From Oehlia diaphana (taxonomy: Eukaryota > Glomeromycota > Glomeromycetes > Glomerales > Glomeraceae), in the NCBI GenBank assembly GCA_003833135.1, contig QZLH01000766.1, positions 30,303 to 51,102 of the forward strand: 20,800 nt of DNA. Direction: 5' to 3'. Positions 1 to 9,317 of this stretch are shown piece after piece (within the stretch, counting starts at the first letter, position 1; every line of letters starts with the position of its first letter). Below the pieces are notes generated by a model that saw nothing but the letters and a program-made list of their open reading frames with translations, ran no database searches and had not been told where the DNA came from. A program made the position numbers and the translations under genes.

Positions 1-382
1 ATTTCTTAATAGATGTTACAATTTTAATTCAGAATTTATATATTTACTGATCATGGAATTAATTATCAAAGCTTAAAATGGATTATCTTTTAAGAAACAA
101 AAAATCGAATCTACAAAGATTCGATAATCGATTGCCATCCCTAGGACAAAGAGATAAATATACTACGGAAAAAGAAGGTAGAATGAAGAAGTCACATAGA
201 TTTAGAAATTAGTTTAGGTTCTTGTTTTCTATTAGAGTTAGTTTAGGATAGTACCATATAATATTAGATTAGTTAAAAGATTATTTTTATTTATAGAGTT
301 GACTTGCAGTTATATGTGTTTTCTGTTAAATGTAATCTATACTGTACTTTTGTTCCTGTGTAGTTACTAATAAAGGAGGCGC

Positions 383-383
<1 letters not shown>

Positions 384-413
<30 letters not shown>

Positions 414-414
414 A
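384..414. repeat. Palindromic ATA/TAT trinucleotide microsatellite
   Basis: About four ATA-type units switch to TAT-type units, so the two halves are complementary and can fold into a hairpin. It lies just after a GC-richer AAGGAGGCGCG run. It looks like simple sequence without a gene-linked role. Confidence 0.7.
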
Positions 415-1840
415 TGTTTAACCCGTTTAATTTGGTTAGCGTATTAAATTGGAGTCACATGATTAATAATTCCGGCCGACACTAACCATACTGACCAAAA
501 TTAACTTCCGGATCATACGTCATTTCGAGTCATTTTGCCAAGACATTTTGGAATAAAAATTCTGACTCGATTTGACTCGAATCAAACTAGTATATTATTT
601 AATATAAAATAAAAATAGTGTATAAACAGTATATATGGAGAATGGTTGGTCGAGCCAAAACTAATTATGTAATACTTTTGGCTGGCGAGGCGTGGAATGA
701 TAATATTTACATTGTTGGAAATTCTTATGTGGCTATGAACTTGTAATCTAATCATAAATTGCTGTTTCCTTTCACAGCCAAAATGATTCATTTCTGGAAA
801 AATTATGAACTTTTTTATGATTACCGCGAATTTGGAAAACAACACGATCTATAAAAAAGTTTTAACCATGTATAGTCTAAACTTGAATATGCCGGTATAT
901 TATTAGAAATCCAATATAACGATAAAATTTCACTTTCCTATTAAGGGTAGAATATACAAATACAATATCATAGGAACATGCAGGTTTTTAATATAACGGT
1001 ATTTTTATGCATGAGGCGTAACAATTTTGCTTAGCATTAATCCCTATTGGTCATCACAATAACCGAATGATAACGCACTTATTAAGCGTCCTTCGACCGA
1101 TATTTTTTTACTCTCTATCAATAAAATGTGCGCATAATTTTTGATATAAAAATATTTTCTTTAAAAAAAAAACATTTTCCAAGATTTTCATTATGAGGAT
1201 TGATTCTATATCGGAGTTAATCCGTGGCACATGGTTACAAAAGAAATTTCTTTTATTATACCCTTATTTTATATATATATATACACATATACATATATGT
1301 TAATACTTAATATATCATTATTGAAAAAATATGCTAATATTATTCTATAAGATTTGCATTTTAATTTTAATTGTTCATCAAGAAAGTCAATCAAAGATCA
1401 GCAATGCGAATCATTGGGAACCAATTATTTCTTCTTTTCTTTATGTTATTTTTAACTTCACATTTATATTTAATTAATATGAAATCATATTTTTTTTTTT
1501 TAGTAATTTTTCCGATAATTCAACCCAAGAGAAGTTGAGAATCCGCAGATTTTTTTTTTATTTTTTACAGCCAAAGCGATTAAATTTATAACTTTGGAGA
1601 GTCTCCTTGGTGTATCACAAATATAATGTAAGTACTAAAATATATAATCACTTGCCTGATAAAAAAAAAGAATTTCCGGAATATGGGCGTGGGCAAACTT
1701 TATATCCTATTTTTCGGGATCACCAAATATAAAAGATTACAAAGTAACGTATAACGAACGTATGTAACAATTGTTACACATATAATTACACAATAAATAC
1801 AGTAAATTCAATTATGGTTTAATTAAATATGGATATATAT

Positions 1841-1859
1841 GCTGTACAAATAGTACAGC
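1841..1859. repeat. Perfect short inverted repeat (7-base arms)
   Basis: GCTGTAC is followed by a 5-base AT loop and then GTACAGC. It is isolated in noncoding DNA about 735 bases upstream of the secreted-protein start. Function is unknown and it may be chance. Confidence 0.5.
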
Positions 1860-2526
1860 TGTAATCGGTCAATCAAAATATTTAACAAACATAATTTCAA
1901 ATCCCCCGATGAGGAAAAAAAAAATTTTTTTTTTCCTAAATTCTTAATTTATTTATTTATTTTTTTTTTTTTTCTGACGTTTTTAATATTATATATATTT
2001 TTATATTTTAAAATATAAAAAAAAAAAAAATGTTTTCAAGAAAATTTTTGCTTGTCAGGGAGAAGAAAAAAAAAAAATTCTAATTTTTTTTTTTTATTTT
2101 GAAACTTGTATAAAAAAAGATAAAACCCTTAATTTTTTGGTCGAAGATCATTTTGTTTCATGAATTCATACACAAAAAAAATTTAATTATTATTATAATG
2201 ATACTTTTTCTAGAAATATTATTATTAAAAAAAAAATCGGTAAAATAAATGATATTCTAAATATAGGTAATTTACATATAGTATATGTACACCAATTAAT
2301 TTGATTAATTATTCATTAAAATAAGTTAGTTAATGGCTTGGCTAAAAAAAATTGTTACATTGCATAACAACCAAACAAAGTCAAACAGTCGAACAGTTTT
2401 AAAAATAATTGATCGGCTTATTCCATTTTTGGTTAAGAATAAAATTATAAAAATAAAAATTATAAATATAACCGATCATTTTTTAATTATTCTCAAAAAA
2501 AAAAATTTTTCTCTTAAAAAAATAAA

Positions 2527-2573
<47 letters not shown>

Positions 2574-2574
2574 T
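2527..2574. repeat. T12-A31-T5 homopolymer block
   Basis: Twelve T, about thirty-one A and five T follow one another directly, just before the secreted-protein start at 2594. An open frame crosses it as a run of lysines, but the signal peptide begins after it, so I treat it as a 5' untranslated or promoter poly(dA:dT) tract. Exact lengths of such runs are sensitive to assembly error. Confidence 0.65.
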
Positions 2575-2593
2575 AAAAAAATTAATATCTTTA

Positions 2594-3079
2594 ATGATGA
2601 AAAAATATACAAGTTCTCCATCTTATATACTTTTAATCACGCTTATTATAATCCTTACAATAAATACTTTAGAAGCGAAACCTGAGAAAAAAAAAATATG
2701 TAGAAGACAAGGGCATGTGGAATTTTTTCCCGACTTTAATAAAGATAATTTATATGGGGTGATCACATTTTCTGAAACTTCAGGAAATAATAAAGTTGTT
2801 GTTGATGGAATATTTTCAGTACTTATTGGGGGAATAGACGGAATTAAAACTGAAGATGGAGAACCTCGGTATACAGCTGAATTATATAATAATAAAGGAA
2901 CAAAATTATATGATTTGACTAATCCTGTGTTTCATAATGCTATGGAATTGGTTTCATTTAATAGACAATATGCCAATTTAAGCATTTGTGACGAAAAAAA
3001 TAGTATTATTGGTAATATAGTTATCATTAAAAGAAGTGGGGACGAAATTGCAAGAGCTGAAATTTATGAATTATTTTAA
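2594..3079 (+). CDS. Small secreted protein, unknown function (161 aa)
   Basis: This is a single-exon frame of 161 residues. The same frame is open back to 2333, but the upstream part is lysine and phenylalanine from homopolymers, so I chose the MMKK start. It gives a classic secretion signal: basic MMKKY, a hydrophobic core at residues 11-23 (YILLITLIIILTI), and a likely cleavage after LEA at about residue 28. The mature part of about 133 residues has no further membrane segment. It has only two cysteines (C36, C132), which could pair, and an N-glycosylation sequon NLS at 128-130. The pattern GVITFSE...NKVVVDGIF around 55-74 is beta-rich and faintly recalls secreted Cu/Zn superoxide-dismutase-like folds, but I see no metal-binding histidine set. 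An AATAAA lies at 3255-3260, about 175 bases after the stop. It may be an apoplastic or effector-type protein; that is inference from secretion and small size. Confidence 0.7.
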   Translation: MMKKYTSSPSYILLITLIIILTINTLEAKPEKKKICRRQGHVEFFPDFNKDNLYGVITFSETSGNNKVVVDGIFSVLIGGIDGIKTEDGEPRYTAELYNNKGTKLYDLTNPVFHNAMELVSFNRQYANLSICDEKNSIIGNIVIIKRSGDEIARAEIYELF

Positions 3080-3885
3080 TGTAATAATAATAATAATGGG
3101 TGGGTATTTGTTTACGTTAAATAAACTGATAACTAGTTTAGATAGAATGAATACAAACGTAAATTAATATTTTTTCTTTTTTTGGGTTCTTTCATTATCA
3201 TATAATTAATATTCAAGTATTATTTATGTATTATAAATGTGACAATTGTTATTGAATAAATTAGTTTGCTTGAATCTATAAGTTTCTATAGTCTTTTCCA
3301 TATGCGCTAGTTGCGTAGGATGCGTTGTGGCACAGTTCATGTAATAATCTAGTCCTGCGAAACCATGAGACTAAAAGATATATGAAACAGTTAATGCTTA
3401 CAATAACGTGATTAAACAGGAATGAATTCAGGAAGATTTTTGTTTTTGTTCATTTTACGCGTCAATGAATAAAGTCAAATGACCAAACCCTACAGAAAAA
3501 TAAGTGCTATAGAAGCAGTTCAAGGCATACACATCATTATTATTATATCTGGTGATCTTGACCCCAACGTGATAACGTGATACAAGCAAACAAAATATTC
3601 CCACAAAATACCATATTTTTTTTTTATATATAAACTCGGGCTTAAACACCACTACTTCCTCTAAAAATGATTCCAAACTTTAACGGTAAATTATTATTTA
3701 AATAAGTTACGCCCTTTACATCTTTATTTATTTGTTTAATTAATTATTTTAAATTTTGTTAATGTTTTTTTTTTTCTTTTTCTTTTATTTTTTGTTTGTT
3801 TATAATTGATTATTTTACAGTTTTCTCTACAAGTAAAATAAGTAAAACAATATTATTTTTATTACATAAAAAAATATCTTTAAAA
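3080..3885. other. Intergenic, no gene seen
   Basis: This holds the 3' region of the secreted-protein gene, including AATAAA at 3255-3260, and the upstream region of MGR2. There is a tandem AACGTGAT repeat near 3563-3578. A minus-strand open frame at 3455-3676 lacks an ATG at its start and any recognisable feature. Poly-T and poly-pyrimidine runs near 3760-3790 precede the MGR2 start. Confidence 0.55.
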
Positions 3886-4302
3886 ATGGAATCATCTTCA
3901 CGTATTGATCATATGAAACATGGCGTTATTATGGGTAGCGCTTTAGGTGTATGTCTAGGTTTGGCTTTTGGAACATATCATGTCTTAAAGTAAATAAAGT
4001 CTTAGCTTTAAATTGCTTTCCTGCATTTTGAATTATTCAAATTTTTTTTTATAATTTATAGACATGGACCAGGCACTAGAGGTTATATTTCAACCCTTGG
4101 CCGATATATGGTATCTTCAGCTGGTAATTTTGCAATATTCATGGGAATTGGTTCGGCAATTCGTCGTGAAGAACGACCAAAGAATATTATGTTAAAACGA
4201 CATTTGGAACAACATCAAAAATTTTGTCAAAGAGGTTTCGCTAATCTGCCTGTTGAAGTTTTAGAGAGAAATCGTTGGGATAGAAGAACTGTTGGAATGT
4301 AA
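3886..4302 (+). CDS. MGR2: Mgr2/Romo1-family subunit of the TIM23 presequence translocase
   Basis: Two exons, 3886-3989 and 4062-4302, encode 114 residues. The intron starts gtaaat, ends tatag, and splits codon 35 after its second base. Mgr2 sits in the mitochondrial inner membrane, couples Tim21 to the TIM23 core and gates lateral release of preproteins; animal Romo1 is the same family. Evidence: an N-terminal SRIDHMKHGVIMGSALG followed by a first glycine-rich membrane helix (about 13-33) with GxxxG spacing; the short linker HGPGTRGYISTLGRYMVSSA; a second helix with GNFAIFMGIGSAIR (56-69). The membrane-pair pattern matches Romo1/Mgr2 throughout. A polar C-terminal tail (70-114, EERPKNIMLKR to RRTVGM) is longer than in Romo1 and fits fungal Mgr2, whose usual length is about 110. 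I chose the ATG at 3886 because the upstream in-frame ATG at 3796 would add 30 unsupported residues. The carrier gene follows 586 bases downstream on the same strand. Confidence 0.93.
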
Positions 4303-4888
4303 TCAATGTAATCTCATTGTGATACCTTGGATTACATCAATCTTCTTTATTACCGAATACCGAAATTTTAATTGATTACCCTTCTTTTTTCTTTTTTTCT
4401 TCATTTTTTTTCATACAAAATTATATCTATTATTTAAAAAAAAAAAAAAATCAAAATCAAAAATAAAATAAAATAAAACTGTATATATACCATTTCTAAA
4501 AAAAAAAAAAGTTCAATGGTGCGGGTTTGCGATTTTTAAAATTGTTGATTTTCACATATCTACTGTAAATTACGTAAATTATGTGGATCATTTCTAAATT
4601 AAATTAGAGTTGGTTTTTTCCGGTAAGTTAACGTGGTGCAGTTCGATAACAATGATCTCCATCAGCTGAAAATGTTTATCATGGGATAATCGGTGAAAGT
4701 TTTTTTTTCTCTCAAAAGAATTTATATAAAGAATTTTTATTTTCGCTTATAATTTTACCTTTTTTTTTTGTGATTTTTTTTTCCTCACTCCAAATTATTC
4801 TCCACATTTATTTCAATGCTCTAATTCTCCCTTTCTTTAAACATTTAATAACTGTTTATCTGCCTTCTTTTCTGGTTTGTAAATAATC
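4303..4888. other. Intergenic region between MGR2 and the carrier gene
   Basis: I see no gene. The stretch holds A-rich runs with several AATAAA-like hexamers near 4450-4480 (candidate MGR2 polyadenylation signals), then pyrimidine-rich tracts at about 4690-4860 that lead into the carrier start. A pyrimidine-rich promoter of this kind suits a housekeeping gene. Confidence 0.5.
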
Positions 4889-6471
4889 ATGGGCACAAAA
4901 AATCAAGATCCAATAGTACATTTAGCATCTGGAGCGGTATCAGGTTTAACGTCATGCGTATTATTACAACCATTTGATTTAGTGAAAACTCGTATACAAC
5001 AACAACGACAACATCATAAAAATGACGGTCGAAAATCATTAAATAGGTGAGATGATTGAGGTGAATTTAAGATGTAAAATTTAAGATATGAATTGATCAA
5101 TTTAAACTCTTTTCTAGTACAGTTCTTCGAACTGTGAAAGATATTATTGAAAAAGATAATATAAGTGGATTATGGAAAGGAACTGTTCCAACAATATTAA
5201 GGTAAAATTATTTTTGCTTTTAAGTTATTATTTAAACAAATTAATGTAAAACCTTATAAAAACTACTTGTATTAGAAATGTTCCTGGATCAGCATTATAT
5301 TTTTTCACATTATCAGAAATCCGAAATATTTTTTCTTTAAGACATCAAAGAAATATTTCACAGAATTCTACAAAATCCTCTTTACCAGTATTATCAAATA
5401 GAGATAATTTAATTTCTGGTATGGTTGCTAGAGGTTCTATTGGATTTATTACGATGCCAATTACGATTATTAAAGTTAGGTATGAGGTATGCGTAAATTA
5501 AAAAAGTTTATTAATCATCATAATAAATTATTTATTTATTATTTATTCATTTATATAATTTATTTAACTTTTTTAGAGTAATCTTTATAATTATAAAAGT
5601 ATATGGGGAGCTTTTACATCTATTTTAAGACACGAGGGAATAAAAGGTTTAGTAGTGATCTATTTTTACACATATATGTATATCACTTTTTGGTTTAATC
5701 ATGGCGACTTATCTTTTAACATGTTAATTGAGAAATGTAACTCGTAATCCTTGCCGAGAAAAAAAAAATAATATTTTATAGGAAACTTTTATTTATAATT
5801 CCATTCTTTACTAGGATTATTTTATGGGTATGGTGCTACCGTTATCAGAGATGCACCTTATGCAGGATTATACTTACTATTTTATGAACGATGGAAATTA
5901 TTAATGAGTGGTATATTAATTAAATTATTTAAATATTTTTCAATATCTTTCTTTAATTAAGCAAGATCTTAAAAATATCTTTTTTATTGGCTAATTTAGC
6001 TAATTCATTCACAATAGCTTCACCAATCATACATATGACTTCTGGTGACTTCACGAATTAAACTTTTTTTTGTTCATTCTTATGATTATTAAATTGTTTC
6101 TAATTACATTATTTTTACGTATAGCTATTATAGCAGGTCTTTCGGCTACTACTATTACACATCCTTTTGATATGCTTAAAACAAGAGTGCAATTAAAACC
6201 TCAAAATTATCCTAATATTTGGTTAGGAGCTTTAAAAATATTTAAGGTAAAGTAACTATGTCATTATTAAAATTAAAAATGATTATTTCAAAATCAAACA
6301 TTTCCTTTTAATGATAACATTTATTTGAAATTAAAGGAAGAAGGATTCCTTAGATTTTTTGATGGTTTATCACTTAGATTAGGTAGAAAAACTACACAAG
6401 CTGCTATCAATTGGACTATATATGAAGCATTGGTTACTTGGTTTCAACAAAGGAGAAATGAGATTAGATGA
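4889..6471 (+). CDS. HEM25: Mitochondrial glycine carrier, Hem25/SLC25A38 family
   Basis: Eight exons: 4889-5046, 5118-5201, 5276-5486, 5577-5646, 5815-5910, 6018-6044, 6125-6246, 6337-6471. They give 903 bases and 300 residues, the usual size of the family. The protein imports glycine into mitochondria for the first step of haem synthesis. It shows the three carrier repeats: QPFDLVKTR (P28, D30, K33); [11 protein letters not shown] (142-151), where T replaces the usual acid exactly as in SLC25A38 (PITVIKTRYE); HPFDMLKTR (229-236). Other family matches are [19 protein letters not shown] in repeat 2 and [17 protein letters not shown] near the end, like the SLC25A38 RRTLMAAMAWTVYEE region. Exon 4 uses a weak donor, GTTTAG, chosen because it alone keeps the frame. 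The 27-base exon 6 supplies SPIIHMTS, the start of the fifth helix. AATAAA lies at 6535-6540. Confidence 0.93.
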
Positions 6472-6919
6472 TATAGATTATTATAATGTAAAAAAAAAAA
6501 ATTTAATTGAGAAATAATGTATATTAAGAGTAATAATAAATAATAATTTGTAAATATAATTTCATTATTTATTAAATGGAAATATTTTTTTTATTGTAGA
6601 GGAATTTATTTCTTACAAATTATATCAGGGGATATCAATATTTGATATTCTACTGGAACAAGAAGTGTAATAATCTTATTTGTCACAATTATAATGTAAC
6701 AAAAAATTTCTATATTATACATTTCATTAGGGTTTTAGTAACAAATCGAAACTTTTTTAATATCTCATATTCTCATATTTTATTTGAATTATAATAATAT
6801 AAATTTGTTTGGCTATTTAAGTATTATACCAAAACATTATTATCAAAGTATTATACAACAATTATTTGTAAATAAATAAATAAAAAAAAATCTTATAGAA
6901 TATCCCTCACTTTTACGAA
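6472..6919. other. Convergent intergenic region, no gene seen
   Basis: This is AT-rich sequence between the 3' ends of the carrier gene (+) and the first RING-UBL-TerD gene (-). It contains a polyadenylation hexamer for the plus strand at 6535-6540 and TTTATT (AATAAA on the minus strand) near 6780. I see no RNA gene or repeat. Confidence 0.5.
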
Positions 6920-8311
6920 TCAAAATATTACATCCAATCCACTTATAGTATTTAATATTGGTGTATAATCCAATACATTACCATCACATAGTTTACCAAT
7001 TTCGAATATATTCCAATTACCTTCATCACTTTTCTCAATTACACACATTATAACTGCCTTTGAATTGGAAGCGGATTGTATAGTATAAGAACATAATTGT
7101 GTATCAGGATATGAAGGATCAAACAATTTAAAAGAAGGACTTGTAAAACATCCAATATTTGGAGAACGATATGCACTTAAAACGAAATATAATTTTGTTA
7201 TCATACGTGGAAGTGTTGTTAAATTCGCTGTAATACTATGATGTCCTATTTATATTAGGAAGAAGAAGAAAAAAAATAAATGAAAACAAGTGATATACGA
7301 GTAAATTTAAGAAGATCCAAATATATGAAAACTATATTATTATTTACCTCTTCGATTAAGCTTATCAATAATATCACCAGAATGTGACATGTCAGGAATT
7401 TCAGAGAAATGGTTCAACTTATAATCAAAAGTACGGTAAAGGTGTTTTCCTGCATAAAGCAAACAAGTACCATCTAAAAAATCACCTCTATTTTGTGGAA
7501 ATCCCCAGTACAGATCAAAAGTTAATGCATTAATAGATAATTCTTTTGAGATAGAGTATAATAAGACCATAAGTTGGATATGACTTCCATCAACTATTGA
7601 ATATTCAGATAATTGTTTTCTAATTCTTGATGTATTTGAAAAAATCTAAAATTATAATAAAAGAAAAATTTTTTTTTTATTATCATACAAGATCTAAAAA
7701 AAAATTTAATTGAATCCATATAATAACAAACCTCCAATTCAACACCTTTATGAATCAACTTTTGTTTACCATTCTCAATATTAGTTTGTTGTTTTATAGC
7801 TTCCTTTAAAGCCTCGACGGTTTTAATGTTTTCTAATTTAAAATTTAATTTCGTTCCATTCAATAAAATTACATAAAAATCTCCCTTCGCATTTGAATTC
7901 AAATTATTTTCATTTTTAAGCTTAAGTTCTAAAACATTCTCAATAACAACTCGAAATGGTGATTTTTCCCATGCTAGATTTAAATCTTTAACTTCTTGTC
8001 TTGTAAGAGTTGCATCACATTCAGGGCATTTTTGATTTGATTGTTGAACATCAATTTTTTTTATTAAACACTAGATTATAAAATGATGAAAGGAATAAAT
8101 AAAAATTAGTTAAAATATAATCAAGTCATTAAATATTTTAAAATTTTAAAAATTAATTAAATTACATTAAATTAACTACATAAATAAATAAATAAATAGA
8201 ATTGAAACTTACCCTTAAACAAAAATTGGAAACGTGATTACACTTTTGGCTAATAGTATCAGCCGGGAATTCATGAGATAATTTATCAATTCTACAAACT
8301 TTACACCTCAT
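6920..8311 (-). CDS. RING-like finger + ubiquitin-like + TerD protein, paralogue A
   Basis: Four minus-strand exons, 8311-8213, 8070-7732, 7645-7348 and 7245-6920, give 353 residues with intron phases 0, 0 and 1. Donors are gtaagt, gtttgt and gtaaat. Residues 3-51 form a RING-like finger: C3, C6, C24, H26, C31, C34, C48, C51. A linker with LNLAWEKSPFRV follows (63-74). Residues 97-174 are a ubiquitin fold: FYVILLNGTKLNFKL, then KQKLIHKGVEL, then QLSEYSIVDGSHIQLMVLL. The last part parallels ubiquitin LSDYNIQKESTLHLVLRL but has no terminal GG. From about 178 to the end is a TerD domain: LTFDLYWGF, FLDGTCLLYAG, MSHSGDIID, KLYFVLSAY, LCSYTIQS, AVIMCVIEK and NWNIFEIGK. This copy is the most diverged of the three and keeps the isoleucine that matches ubiquitin I44. 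It is head to head with paralogue B. The combined role, perhaps ubiquitin signalling plus Ca-binding stress response, is inferred. Confidence 0.9.
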
Positions 8312-9081
8312 ATTTGAAATTTATGAAAATATTTTTTTAAAAAAAATCTTAACCGGAAGACTTTCATTAATTCCTTTTTAACAATGATGCCCAAATATAA
8401 ATTTAGTACCCCCTTGCGAAGAAAAACCTGTTTAAATTCACGTGATTTCTTATCCGGCAAATTGGAAAGATTTAATCTATAATATTAAATCTAATGTATA
8501 GCATATCCGATATATACAGCATAATACGCCGTGAGGCTAATTCACTCTTTAAAAATTGAGAAGATTCAAGATTAATGACTTCGAATTTCAAACACAAAGA
8601 AGAGAAATAGCATTAACCCAATTTTTCAAAGGCGTGATCCCCATCATTGCCATAATTCATTCTCCATAATAGAAACTGTGGAATCGAATATCTGGAATAA
8701 TATGTGTCTAATTTAATGTTTTAAAATAGATTGATTTGAGACGCCGATTAAGCGATAACCCTATAATTTCTAAGGGTTCTTAGAAATCAATAAGATTCCT
8801 CTAATCTGTTATATTCTCATGGTGTCACTGTTATAACTCGTTATTTTTAATAATGATTGGAATCAATTAGTATTTTGGTGCAATTTTTGCTGGTCAGTGG
8901 TAAGTATGTACTGTATATACTGTACACCCTATATTATATAAAATTCCGAAATGCCCCTTGGAACATAAGCATTTAAAAAGATAAGTGAAGAAATTCTATC
9001 TAAAATGAGAGACAATGAGATTCCAAATTGAATTAAGTAAATAACATAGTGAAATTACTACTTTTGTATATTATAAGGGCG

Positions 9082-9094
9082 TAGACGCAGTCTA
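9082..9094. promoter_or_regulatory. Palindrome TAGAC-GCA-GTCTA
   Basis: Perfect 5-base arms around a 3-base centre, about 225 bases upstream of the paralogue B start codon. Its half-site TAGAC matches the half-site of the palindrome at 9131-9147. It may be a transcription-factor site; no factor is identified. Confidence 0.35.
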
Positions 9095-9130
9095 TTTGAC
9101 ACATGTTTAGTGTGATAAATTCATAAATAA

Positions 9131-9147
9131 GTATAGACGGTCTATAC
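9131..9147. promoter_or_regulatory. Perfect 17-base palindrome GTATAGAC-G-GTCTATAC
   Basis: Eight-base arms flank a single central G, about 170 bases before the paralogue B ATG. Such symmetry suits a dimeric transcription factor. Together with 9082-9094 it gives two TAGAC/GTCTA palindromes in 66 bases. Function is inferred. Confidence 0.4.
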
Positions 9148-9317
9148 CTTCCTTTTTTGGTTAATTATACGGATCATAATCACCGATTTACTGCGTCTGT
9201 GGCAGTCACGTACGTCTTGATTGACGATTTGCAGAAAAACTTAATAAATACCAAAATTTTGTGACAAAAAAAACAAACTCCCTTTCTTGACACTTCAAAC
9301 TTTAATAAGCCTATAAT

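Larger units (their letters stand above)
1..2593. other. Upstream noncoding stretch, AT-rich, no confident gene
   Basis: I see no supported gene here. Bases 78-212 (+) can be read as 44 codons (MDYLLRNK... to HRFRN, then TAG) with slightly richer base composition. This could be a last exon or the tail of a decayed element, but nothing confirms it. The stretch contains a palindromic ATA/TAT microsatellite near 384-414, a hairpin at 1841-1859, (TA)n around 1271-1290, and dense poly-A and poly-T runs from about 1890 to 2590. The block near 440-560 has relatively more GC, with motifs such as CCGGCCGAC, and may be an old repeat. Confidence 0.6.
8312..9317. promoter_or_regulatory. Shared divergent upstream region of paralogues A and B
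   Basis: About 1.0 kb separates the two start codons and has no convincing coding frame. It includes a CACGTG core in TTCACGTGATT near 8438-8448 and two related palindromes at 9082-9094 and 9131-9147 on the paralogue B side. It is the most likely location for both promoters. I cannot place transcription starts. Confidence 0.5.

Noticed and set aside
540..600. Possible tRNA B-box (GATTCGAGTC on the minus strand)
   Set aside because: No acceptor stem, D-arm or anticodon arm can be drawn around it; the GACTCGA motif is simply repeated there.
582..845. 87-residue minus-strand frame
   Set aside because: The first codon is not ATG, no domain or splice context is visible, and its make-up is that of AT-rich noncoding DNA.
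2333..2593. N-terminal extension of the secreted protein in the same frame
   Set aside because: It is lysine/phenylalanine-rich, comes from homopolymer DNA, and would bury the signal peptide.
3455..3676. 73-residue minus-strand frame
   Set aside because: It has a non-ATG start and no recognisable feature, and lies between two well-supported genes.
5647..5740. Read-through of carrier exon 4 past the GTTTAG donor
   Set aside because: The extended frame soon meets a stop and loses the [15 protein letters not shown] family match supplied by the next exon.
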